This document shows positions 32,367 through 44,829 of a stretch of DNA of 64,000 bases, in pieces. Where the stretch lies: NCBI GenBank assembly GCA_958510825.1, contig CAUEHQ010000002.1, positions 310,001 through 374,000 on the forward strand, given 5' to 3'. The stretch is from Brachypterus glaber (taxonomy: Eukaryota; Arthropoda; Insecta; Coleoptera; Kateretidae). Both the position numbers and the translations under genes were made by a program. How positions within the stretch are numbered: position 1 is the stretch's first letter; each line of letters opens with the position of its first letter. The notes below the pieces were generated by a model. The model worked only from the letters and a program-made list of their open reading frames with translations. It ran no database searches and was not told the DNA's origin.

Positions 32367-34030
32367 CTCCTGGATGTCCTGGCTGGTCTTGTCTTTACGG
32401 AATTTTTTTTTTCTGGTTCTTTTTTCTCTGGTAAATCGCCGAACTGATACGAATTTTTGCTTAATTCGCCCAAAGAAATACCGACTGCGCCAATTATATA
32501 CCGAGTTCCCGAAGTTAGGTTTTTAAAAAGGAAAAAAATTATTAATTTATTTAGATAGAAAAATACAACGTTTATTGATCAAAGCTAAGTACAGACTGAA
32601 GTTTTGGTATCTGTCAAATGCTTACAAAGCTATTTCCCAATATAGAAATGTTTATAAATTATAATAAGCAAAAATGATATTTAATATAATAAAGGTGTGA
32701 CTGCAGGTCGTTAACTTATATATAAATAAATAAATTTTCTGTAAAACGGTTGGTTCTATGGTATTATACTAAGAGTAAGTAACTTTTTTTATGTATTTTT
32801 AACTAAAGAATTATATTTTATTGAGAAAATGACAAATTTTTGATGCAGATAACGTGAAAAAAATCTCTTTCTGCAAATTTCTCGAAAACGGTTGGTTCTA
32901 CGGTGTTACACTAAGAGTACCTTTTTATGTATTTTCAACTATTTTATTGACAAAATGTCAAAAAAAGTACAGATAAAAAAGTTTGGGAGCTAACTTTTGC
33001 ACAAATACTCAGCTCAAATCGGGCTGGGGCACTTTTTACCTGTTTACCCTGCTAAGCTCTTTATTTACGAGTTTTTCGCAGATTTCTATAAATCTAGGGA
33101 GTTCTGTTTCTCCCCAAAAATCTGGAATCATATTAATATAGTCCTGTTTAAGGACGGGTACAACAGGTTCGTTTCCTGTAGCCATATCGTTTATATTAAG
33201 GTTTTCAAACGAATTTAAAATTTGTAAACTAAGGATATCAATTAGGGTTATTTCTAAATCTAAGTCTGAGCCTGCACTTGAGCTAGAACTTGAGCTTGAA
33301 ATTTCTTTTCTAGGACCTCTAAAACACATAAGTACTTACAGTAGAATTGTGAAGATCGTCCCCTAGTACATTGGCTGTGACGTTCACTCACACTCCTGGA
33401 TGTCCTGGCTGGTCTTGTCTTTACGGATTTTTTTTTTCTGGTTCTTTTTTCTCTGGTAAATCGCCGAACATACGAATTTTTGCTTAATTCGCCGAAAGAA
33501 ATACCGACTGCGCCAATTATATACCGAGTTCCCGAAGTTAGGTTTTTAAAAAGGAAAAAAATTATTAATTTATTTAGATAGAAAAATACAACGTTTATTG
33601 ATCAAAGCTAAGTACAGACTGAAGTTTTGGAATATACATTTTAGGTATCTGTCAAATGCTTACAAAGCTATTTCTCAATATAGAAATGTTTATAAATTAT
33701 AATAAGCAGAAATGATATTTAATATAATAAAGGTGAGTGACTGCAGGTCGTTAACTATATAAATAAATAAATAAATTTTCTGTAAAACGGTTGGTTCTAT
33801 GGTATTATACTAAGAGTAAGTAACTTTTTTTATGTATTTTTAACTAAAGAATTATATTTTATTGAGAAAATGACAAATTTTTGATGCAGAGAACGTGAAA
33901 AAATCTGTTTAACTGCAAATTTCTCGAAAACGGTTGGTTCTACGGTGTTACACTAAGAGTACCTTTTTATGTATTTTCAACTATTTTATTGACAAAATGT
34001 CAAAAAAAGTACAGATAAAAAAGTTTGGGA
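32367..34030 (-). mobile_element. LTR retrotransposon remnant with two LTR-like repeats
   Basis: Direct repeats 32367-32988 and 33393-34030 both start CTCCTGGATGTCCTGGCTGG and end with GTACAGATAAAAAAGTTTGG, and differ by small indels. Between them only 404 bp remain, carrying a minus-strand gag start. The ends are not a clean TG...CA, and no primer-binding site or polypurine tract is obvious, so the edges may be a few bases off. Most of the internal region has been deleted. Confidence 0.75.
33036..33329 (-). pseudogene. Gag N-terminal fragment in the LTR remnant
   Basis: A 97-residue frame: Ser-rich start (SSSSSSSSAGSD), an acidic and Leu-rich middle, and then NMIPDFWGETELPRFIEICE, the capsid-start pattern of gypsy-type Gag (P.F.G....L..F). 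It stops about 15 residues later where the internal deletion and the other LTR begin. Confidence 0.7.
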
Positions 34031-34578
34031 CAAAAAAGTGATATCACCCTCATTTTGTACGTCCCTGGTTAAAATTACCAAACTAAAAATTATATAAAAG
34101 CCAGCCTTTATCAATGTTGTGCAAAAAATCATTACTGTAGTTCACGGGGTCCCAGAGATATTAAATTAAACTACTTCTCAGATGTACCCTTAGGAGGGTC
34201 CCACAGTGGTTTCAAAACTCAAAAAAAAGTCTTTTTTAGGGGTTTTCGGGATCGCTGATTTCAAATATGAGTTCAAAATTTTAAAATTCAAAATGGCAGA
34301 TCCAAGATGGCCGATTTTTTTTGTGCATTGTTGAAATCTGTCATTAAAAGTCAAAAATTCAAAATGGCGAATCCAGAGTAGAATCGATTTTTTAAATATT
34401 TTGAACGATTTTTATGAAAGTGATTAAGGATCGAGGAATATGGATTTAATATAATAAATCTAAAATTTTAAATGACAAGGACTTTTTGCAATTGTATTTT
34501 TGCACCAAATTGTGTCAGAGTGAAATTTTCTTGTACATTTTCAGATTCAGGTGCAAAAAGTCCCTATAAAACAATATA
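34031..34578. other. Repeat-rich AT DNA
   Basis: Contains more copies of the Y-type words (AAAATTCAAAATGGC.GATCCA at 34285-34310 and 34355-34375) and no coding signal. Confidence 0.5.
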
Positions 34579-35220
34579 CAGAGCGGTTCAAAAGTCACCC
34601 CCCCCCTCTTAACTTTTGAACGAGTTGAGATATCGACTTCAAATTTAGAACTCTTAAATAAGACAACTTAAACTATCTTTTAGCATATATTTAATACTTT
34701 CAGCTATTAAAATGTGGGCATCGGGGCATGGGGGGACATTTTTTTAAATGGAAAGGGGGGTCGTGTGATACATCAATGGGGTTGAAAATGGGTATTAATG
34801 TCAAAATTCCTATAAAAAAAAACAAATAATTTTTTAAAAATGCCTAATTTCATTACAAAAAAATGTTAATTATACTTTTAAACTAATTTTAGTTAAAAAT
34901 TAATAAAAAAAAACCTAAAAAATCAAATGTTTTAGCACAAAAAATTGAAAAATCAAAACCTTAAAAAACATTTTTAAAAAAATTAAAAATTTTAGTTTAA
35001 AAAGAGAATTTTATAAGCTTTAAAATGATGTATCACACGACCCCCCTTTCCGTTAAAAAAATGTCCCCCCATGCCCCCCTGAACACATTCTAAGAGCTGA
35101 AAATATCAAATATATGCCAAAAGATAGTTTAAGTTGTCTTATTTAAGAGTTCTAAATTTGAAGTCGATATCTCAACTCGTTCAAAAGTTAAAAGGGGGGG
35201 GTGACTTTTGGACCGCACTG
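34579..35220. mobile_element. Mariner-like MITE with long inverted repeats, copy 1
   Basis: Starts CAGAGCGGTTCAAAAGTCAC and ends GTGACTTTTGGACCGCACTG, flanked by TA on both sides. The inverted arms extend roughly 190 bp (including TTAAATAAGACAACTTAAAC and its complement). It is 642 bp with no transposase frame. TA target sites and CAG...CTG ends suggest a Tc1/mariner-type mobilising enzyme. A relative lies at 60104-60826. Confidence 0.9.
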
Positions 35221-35794
35221 TATAAAAAATACACATTGGTAATAGCTTTGTCTGGAGAATTTTATTTAAAACACCAAATTACTAATATTAATGATTTTTA
35301 TATAATTTTGTATTCAATCTAATATAACTTTTGATCCAGATCGACCCGCTCAACAACTTCTGTGTCATAATATATAGTTTAAATTCCATAAATAATATTC
35401 TCTACAAAGCCGCAACATTTATTAATAATATGACTTTCCACAAAAGTGCTTGAAAAAAAAAACAATATATAGTTAGTTATTGCTTTCTTAAGCTATTAAT
35501 TTAAAAAGTAAAGGAATGACATGTCGAAACCTTAATTTTAATAATATGGGAATTTTTAAATAACAATCTAAAACTTGGTTGCAAGGAACATTTACAGTAA
35601 CTCTTAATTCTAACCTCGATTCTAATCGATTGTAATATGTAAAGAAATAATAATAAAAAGTACTAATTGTTAATATTAATAGACCTACCCCGCATGAAGG
35701 AAAAGTAAATCAACGCTATACGTTATTAGGTGCGGCATGCATCTATTAAACAACTACAAAAAACCTAACTAACTTATTTTAATTAATAGTTTTT

Positions 35795-36275
35795 TCTACT
35801 TCATCATCAATATCAGATTTTGGCGATAATTTTTTGAATTCTTTCCTCAAACTTGTAATATATGGATCGGAAGATAATAATTAATTGTGTAAAATATATT
35901 CATTGCAAGAGACTCCTAAACATTTTCTGCTATTATAGACGATAATGTTTAAAATCTTTATTACGAGCCTCTTGAGCTTCCTCACATAACTTTTCAATGG
36001 GAAGGAACTCTTTTTTGATTATTTGACTACCATGTATTTTTGTAGTGAGGGCATATAGTACAATTTATAATTTTCATTATAAATAATTGCAGTCTGAAGA
36101 GTATAATTTTCAAAATAAGTAACATCAATTTCTCTACAGGAAGCTAAAGCCCTTAAAATTACTGAAAATCTTTTAATTAAGCTTATTGACTGTGATTTCA
36201 GCAGTTATTTCAGGATTTTCAAAAAACCTTCTGGCAGTATTTCGGTCATTTGTTGTCCCACTTTCTTGTTTACCA
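35795..36275 (-). pseudogene. Remnant of a conserved insect protein of unknown function
   Basis: Translating the minus strand in several frames gives, in order, NDRNTARRFFENPEITAEI, LIKRFSVILRALASCREID, NYKLYYMP, HGSQIIKKEFLPIEKLCEEA with QEARNKDFKHYR, then SSDPYITSLRKEFKKLS. I recall this pattern (SEEAQEARNKDF and LLISSDP) from repeated uncharacterised insect proteins, probably encoded by transposable elements; its molecular function is unknown to me. At least three frameshifts and several stops are present. The upstream part is cut at about 36275, where GC-rich LINE-like sequence starts. Confidence 0.5.
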
Positions 36276-36279
36276 CCAG

Positions 36280-37300
<1,021 letters not shown>

Positions 37301-38489
37301 GAGTTGAAAAAAAAACGTAAAATTTATATTAACTATGTCACTTCAGTCATTAAGACAAATCTTGCTGCCTCAATCATTTAAATCGGTCTAATAATTTGGG
37401 CTGTAGGTGGGAATAAACAAATAAACAAACAAAAATATATACAAAACTCTGATTTTGCGTTGCTGTGGTCGGATTAAATCTACAAATTGCTGTCCACGTG
37501 CCAAAATTTAAAATGGACCGACCTCTCAATAAACCACCCCCAACCTATAACTGCCGAAGTTACTATCTAAATAGTCAGATAAACATTGCCTTATCCATTT
37601 TATTATTTAAAAGATTCTTCCTAATTACGCGAGTGATTTAGGTAATAAAAAAATTGTTGTTTTTTTTCTCGGGTGTTTTGGTACTTTTTGCCATATTTCC
37701 TACGCGATGGCGCACCATTTTGAATTTTAAACTTATAGGTATTGATAAACACAAAAGTTATCATACGAAACCTGCATACCAAATTTTATCAAAATCGGAC
37801 TAAAACAAAACAAAAATTACCACACCAAAAGTACCAAAAATAGTCGTATGCGAAAATTCACATTTTTGACCCACTTTTGTTTTTCAAAGTTCACTGTGCA
37901 TTTTAACAATGTTCCCTTAACTTATGGGAAAAATTGTGGTTATTTTCTGTCTGATAATGATTTAAGGGTCAGAAAAGTTCCGCAGCTAGGCCAAAAATCC
38001 TGACATCCTCCTTCCTGAAAAAACACTGCTGCAAATAGTTCGGGAATTAAGGAACTGATACTTACGTTTACACTATATACTTTATTTATATACATATTTA
38101 TCTTATTTTTGTTTATATAATCCAATTGTATATGTTAAGTTTTGATATTCTATTTTTGTTAATATTTGTAATATTTTGTAAACACGGCTTACGGCTGAAG
38201 GACTTCGGTCAATGGCCTTTTGTGTAACCAATAGAGAACATTATTAATTAATTATCTAAAAAAGCCGATATCTCAAAAACGTTGAGACTTTGTATAAGGG
38301 TATATTTGATCTAATAGACTCAAAATGGGCTCTTCTATCAACCCTTAAAAACTTTACACCTTTTTGAAAAAGTTTCAAAATTTTAATTTAGTAGATCTTA
38401 AAAATGAAGTATAATATATTGTAAGCTTTTAAGCACGAAACATCCTCGTAAAATTATACCGAAGTATAAAATGTATTAACATTTTAATT
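37301..38489. other. AT-rich DNA with no gene
   Basis: No coding frame, tRNA or inverted repeat that I can support. Words such as CATACGAAACCTGCATACCA and AAAATCGGAC look like old repeat debris. Confidence 0.4.
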
Positions 38490-39700
38490 AATCCAGTGAT
38501 GTTGTCAAGCCTTTTTTGAAAATACTAATAAATATTTTGTTTTGTTTTTGGTTTTAAAATTAACTGTTTACCTTAAGCTAACGCTTATACAGGAAAAAAT
38601 ACCGTACAAATACACAAAAGTATAAAAAAAATCTTGTGCTTTTATGGACACGCCTTTTTGAAAAAACTTATGGAGTAATTATTTTGTTTTTGCTGCTAAA
38701 GTACTGTACCTAAACTATCAGAAAATGATAAAAAATAAGTGTGCGTTTTTTATTGTAAAACTGTTATTTCCCGCACACCGTGATTAATGATGATTAATGA
38801 TGATAAAAATTTAAAATGGCTAAAATATATAGTAAACCTAATTTAACGAACAATTTTTGATTCGCCGAAGAGAGGACACTTATATGTATTTTGACCAAAT
38901 TTTGAGAAAAATCAAAGAGGGAGCACTTTTCGAAATATTGAGTTAAAAATAGTTATAAAAAAATGTAAAAAATTATATTTGAAAAAGAAGAAGAGTAAAT
39001 ATTAAAAAAAAAATGATAAAAGATTTCAGATTGATAACATAAAAAAAGTTTCATTAAATCCGCTATATTCAATCACCAAGGTGGTCTGGTTTGGTTTTGA
39101 ACTCCCAGTAGGAACCCAAATACAGATCCGAAGAGTTCTCACCCCACCAGCTTCATCCCCTTTTACTGAAAAACACCCCCAAACGTGACATGACGATTTT
39201 CTGAATTTTTCTCGTAAACCGTTACTCCGAAGAGAATATTTTAAAGGACGTTATATTTTCCATTAAATTCTGCATAAAATTTGTTTTATTTTTTTTGCGT
39301 ATCTCCCACCCAACGCTCATAAATGACGTTGGAAAATAAGCATATCTCTCAGCGAGAAGACAAAAACACTATCCCACAAAATGAATTTTTTGAAGCAAAC
39401 CGAGAAGCATACTTTTTTTCTGACATAATCTATCTTAAAGCATTTTCTCTCCTGGTTCTGAATATTTTTTCAGATTTGGGCTGTGACCCCACAGTTTTTA
39501 TATACAGGGTGTTTTAGAAAAAAAAACACCTTTTTTAAATGTAGAATTCGCTATTATGAATATTTTTTAATTAAATTCGGGTCACATAAAAAAAGGATGT
39601 GCTTTTAAGACGAAGACGAAGATTTTTTTTTTAAATATCTACCTCCATTTTTGTTTACAGTGAAAACAATTTTTTTTCTTGTCAAATTTTCAAAAGATGG
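38490..39700. repeat. Left arm of a giant foldback
   Basis: Reading outward to inward it carries AAGCTAACGC, AAAATATATAGTAAACCTAAT, TTCAATCACCAAGGTGGT, GAACTCCCAGTAGGAACCCA, GTTGGAAAATAAGCATAT, TATACAGGGTGTTTTAG, and AAAAAAGGATGTG. Each has its complement, in reverse order, between 50400 and 44640. The arm is unbroken here. Confidence 0.85.
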
Positions 39701-39963
39701 ATTTTTTAAACGTAACTCCTAGCGTGGAATAGCTTACAAATAGTTCTTTAGTTTTTAAATCAATACTGTGTTAAATATTATGGAATAAAAGATAAAAAGT
39801 ATATCAACGTAATCAGTAGGGTGTGTATTATAAGATTCGTATAAAAAATTTACTAAAAACTACGGCAAACACTTTTGGACAATAATTATATGTAAACAAA
39901 CCGTTATCGTGATATCAACGTCAGTCGGCGAGCTATTCCAAGCTAAACCTGGATTTTAATAAA

Positions 39964-41130
39964 TTGTATGAAAATTTTATAAATTGCACGATGTCTTCGC
40001 AAAATAGTGTATTTTCATGTTGTAAAAGTAAGTTTTTAAATTATGTGTGTATAAACTGTCAAGGTGTCTACCACAAAAGCTGCATTGCAAAATTAAAAAA
40101 TAAGGTTCGTTTTGTTAAACAAAATAAATTAATATGTTGTGAGATTGATGCTTATGAGGAATCGCACAATCAAACTAGTATCCTAGAAAAAACCATATGT
40201 GAATTAAAAGAGGATGGATCACACAAAACAAAACATATTGCTAAGCTAGAAACTCAAAACCAAATTTTGATAAAAGAAGCCTCCATCCTGGAAGATAATT
40301 TACTAGCGCAACTACATACCAAAGAAGAAATTATTCAAAACTTACAAAGTAAACTAGATGTATATATAACGTCGACCAATTCGGTAACAAAAAACGTACG
40401 CACTGATAGTGTTGAAGAGGTAATTTCAAGCGAATCCACCATTAGCTGCGAAAAATGTGACAAATGTGCTACTCTCAAAAGAGATTTAAATAGTTATGCT
40501 CAGGATATTTTTAGAATTTCGGAAATACTGGACGACCTCAAGGCTGATAAATTCTGATAAATTTAACGTTGAATCCTTTATTAAACCAAATGCTGATTTA
40601 AAAAATGTTTCAGAAGACCTTTGTATAATGACGAAGAATTTAACTGATAAAGACTTTATTTTTCTAATGGGAGGAAAACATGACTTTTTAAAGCATGAAT
40701 ACCCCAACATTGAAAATCTTAAAAATCAAATTGAAATTTGTAATAATGTTAATTTGATAATATCTTCAGTGCCATATTCTAAAGATAAAACAATTAACAA
40801 TTTCATATATAAATATAATAAAGCATTGCTGCAGTTAGTTCTTAAACTTGATCGAATTTTGGACCAAAATATATATTTCTATGAAGTCAACAAACATGAA
40901 TACAAAATAAATAAACAAATAAACAACTTACTAAAGATATTCTAAAAATTGTAAATAGTCATCGGGAGCCATTTGAACTTGTAAATTTATGCAACATTGT
41001 GAATTGTGAAGCCTTATCTGATTCTACTAATAACTCTGACTCCAAGTGTGGACCTTTAGTTATAAAGAGTAATATTTTGGGTATATCTACTAGTAATGTA
41101 AGTGATACAGTTTTAGATAATATAAATTTT
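39964..41130 (+). pseudogene. ORF1 of the CR1-like LINE: PHD-like finger, coiled coil, SGNH esterase-like domain
   Basis: From 39964, a Cys/His-rich start FSCCKSKFLNYVCINCQGVYHKSC fits the PHD-like finger of CR1 ORF1 (written here only as motif positions 18-41). A Glu/Lys/Leu coiled coil follows, then a CEKCDKCATL pair of CxxC motifs. At 40540-40560 a 10-bp duplication (GATAAATTCT) shifts the frame. The next frame (to about 40905) contains FIFLMGGKHDFLK and NVNLIISSVPYSK, the GxND-like and strand motifs of SGNH esterases seen in CR1/L2 ORF1; H replaces the usual N in G.ND. A second shift near 40905 restores the first frame, which stays open to 41209, past the ORF2 start. Confidence 0.7.
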
Positions 41131-41132
41131 TT

Positions 41133-44028
41133 ATGGACAACTGCTCTCAATCACATTCCAAAAATAAAGACAGTTTCACTACAAATTTTAAATTTTCAAT
41201 TTTTCATATAAATATCCAAAGTATTATTAGTAATTCTAATCTTTTAGATTTTTTCTTGCAAAAAAACGATGTAGATTTTTTATGTTTAACTGAACATTCT
41301 GTCGGCGAAAAAAATGTAGCTGATTTATGTGTACCTGGTTATAAAATTATATCTAGTTTTGCGAGAAAGTCGCACATACGCGGAGGTTCCTTAATTCTTT
41401 TAAATGATATTCTAAATTTAAATGTAACTGAAATTTTGTATGTTAAGGAGCTTTCTATAGAGTGCCATGTCGAGATATGTGCTGTTTACTGTACCTCTCC
41501 TGCTAAATTTATTTTAATAAACGCGTATAGAGCTCCAGATGGCACTGTTAGTTTATTTTTTGGTCAACTAACATTGGCTTTAAATTATGCATTAAATAAG
41601 ACTCAATCTATTATCTTGTGTGGCGATTTCAACATTGACTTTATTGATTCTTGTTTGGATACGAAACTATTGATGGATTTGTTTAGTTCGTATGGGTTTT
41701 CTTTGCCCCTAGGAGAATATACTCGTGTCTTTACCAATAAAAAGGGAAAGACGAGTAGGTCGTGTATTGACTATATGGTTTTCAACATGCCGTTACAGAA
41801 CCTAGATATTAAGTTGTTAAAACCGAATCTAGCCGACCACTTTGGTCATTTGTTAAAGGCTAATTTTACAAATACCAAAAAAGTCTTAAATAAATGTGAA
41901 TACTATAATAAGAGAATGGTATCCTATACAAATTTAGAGAATTTTAAAGAGGCCATAAACAATATAAGTTGGTCAAACATTTATAAGTTAAGTGTTAATA
42001 ATGGCTTTAAATTTATTATTAATAATTTATCTTTTTATTTTAATATGTATTGTCCCATTAAAAAAATTAAAATAAACAATCAAAAAAAATCTTGGGTCAC
42101 GAAGTCCATAGTTAAGGAAAGTGTAGAATTAAAAAATCTTTCTTGGTTGGTGAATATGTTTGAATGTGGTAAACTTAAGGAAGAGTATAACGATAGGAAG
42201 GCGGTCCACAAAAAAAATATTAAAGATTGTAAAAAAATGTATCTAGAAAAAAAAATATTGAATAGCAATAATAAAACTAAGGAAACTTGGAAAATTATAA
42301 ATACATATCTGGGGCGTAAGGCAAAAAGGGAAACTATACGTTTGAAACTTGACTCAGGTGAGCATTTAACTGATGACTCAGACATTGCAAATAAATTTGC
42401 TGAATACTTTTCCTCCATAGTCATGTCTCGGATGGATAGTCACTTTGGCCAAAATTTATCATTGCCAAGTACTTCTGGCACATATAACTTAACATCGAAG
42501 TTTAACTGTAGTCCTGTCACTGAAAAAGAAGCTTTTAATGCATTTAAAAATATTAAAAGTAAAATTTCTTGTGGAATAGATGGCCTCTCTGTTTCTTCCT
42601 TGTCCCATATATTTAAAAAAATTGTATCCCCATTTGTTTATTTGGTAAATAAATCTTTACGCCAGGGAGTGTTTCCAAAAATATTTAAAGAAGCCCTAGT
42701 AATCCCTCTTTATAAAAAAGGATCTAAAGAAGACGTTGAAAACTATAGACAAATTTCATTACTTTCTTCACTTTCTAAAGTTTTTGAAAAAATTATCTTT
42801 GATAGATTAATGGCACACTTAGAGTTAAACAACATTTTGGCTAATTCACAGCATGGTTTTCGGAAAGGTAGATCGGTAGAGACAGCTTCATATCAGTTTC
42901 TAAATTTTGCATTTTCTAAAATAGACATGGGATTTTATGTTGTGGCTTTACTTTTTGATTTGTCAAAAGCGTTCGACACTGTTTCTCCTGATTTTTTGGT
43001 AGAAAAGATGCGCAAAATGGGGTTTCCTGAATATATTCTGAAATGGATTAAGTCATATATGGAATTGAGATCTATCATATTTAGTATCGGTGATTCAAGG
43101 TCCGAACCACATGGAGTTAATGTTGGAGTACCCCAAGGTTCTATTTTGGGTCCATTGCTATTTCTCATTTTTATTAATGATTTAGGTTTTTTTATCACTA
43201 AAGGTTTACTTACAATTTTTGCGGACGACACCACCATCACAATATTCTCTAAATCCCTTGAAGATTTAACATTACTGATAATTCTCACTATTAATGAACT
43301 AAGTGCGTGGGGTCAACGAAACAAATTAATTTTAAATGCTCAAAAAACAGTTGCTATTAATCTTTTTAACAGAAAACCTGCACCCTTAAACTTTAAAACT
43401 CTTGATAATTTATCATTTGCTGATAAAACTAAGTTTTTAGGCACAATAGTCGACCAAAATTTAAACTGGGAGGGTCATATTGACCATGTTTGCAATAAAT
43501 TAAACAGTGCATATTTCGGAATTTTACAACTTAAAATTATCTGCGCTACTTAATACATATTTTGCCTTAGCCTATCCCACTTGTCATTCAACATTTTATG
43601 TTGGGGTTCTTCCTCTCATTTTGAGCGAGTTTTTATTTTACAAAAAAGACTCATACGTCTAATTTTTAATCTAGGGTATAGAGATAGCTGAAGGGATATA
43701 TTTAAAAGTAACAAGTTACTTACTGCTCCCTCCGTTTACATTTTAAAATGTCTATGTTACACCAAACAAAATCTGAACCAATTTACTTTTATTGCCGACG
43801 AACATAATTATAATACAAGACATGGATTATTAAAAATACCTGCTCATAAAAGAGCTAAATTTCAGAAGTCGCCCATGTACAATTGTATTAGTTTATACAA
43901 TGCACTTCCGCCATTCTTACGCAAAATTGATAATTTTAACCTGTTCAGGGTAAGAATAAAAAATATTTTAACTGACAAATGTATTTATAGTTTGGAAGAG
44001 TACTATTCATGTAATTTTATTTTGTAAT
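41133..44028 (+). CDS. ORF2 of the CR1-like LINE: APE endonuclease and reverse transcriptase
   Basis: An 806-codon frame (41133-43553). The endonuclease starts FSIFHINIQSIISN, then FLCLTEHSV, LCGDFNIDF, and SCIDYMVF with DHFGHL. The RT has SKISCGIDGLS, YKKGSKEDVENYRQIS, LLFDLSKAFDTVS, GVPQGSILGPLLFLIFIND, and FADDTT with the catalytic DD. One frameshift at about 43540-43553 and a stop near 43690 break the C-terminal tail, which continues in another frame (ILCWGSSSHFERVF, YNTRHGLLKIPAHKRAKF) to TAA at 44026-44028. Such proteins nick the target and prime cDNA from it. Endonuclease and RT motifs look intact, but the tail defects make full activity doubtful. Confidence 0.9.
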
Positions 44029-44124
44029 AATTCTGTTCATTTGTAGATATTTATTTATATGTTTTTTGTTTATATTCTTAATCATTTTAAATTATTTTAA
44101 TTGTTTTTTTTGTCCTAACTTATT

Positions 44125-44394
<270 letters not shown>

Positions 44395-44555
44395 TTCGTA
44401 GTTTTAAGTTTTATTTTTTAGCTTTATTGTAAATCAATCTGTGTGTAGATTTATTTATTTTTTTTTATATAACTTGTTATATATATTTTTTTTTAACTAC
44501 ATATAGTTGCATTTATTGACACCATATGTACAATGTACCCACATGGTTTAATAAA

Positions 44556-44601
<46 letters not shown>

Positions 44602-44829
44602 TAAAACATTCTGCATTTACGCATTTTACCTTATTTTGAAAATTTGACAGAATTTTTTTTTTACTGTACAAAAAAAGTGGAGGTCCAAATTTAAAAAAAA
44701 TCTTTAAATCACATCCTTTTTTATAAGTGACAATAATTTGATTAAAAAATACTCATAAAAGCAAATTCTACAGTAATTTTAAAAGAATCCTCAAAAGTAG
44801 AAATTCCCTTAAACAAATTAACTTTAAAA

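Noticed and set aside
42080..43288. Minus-strand frames of 114 and 117 residues
   Set aside because: They are shadows of the CR1-like ORF2 on the plus strand.
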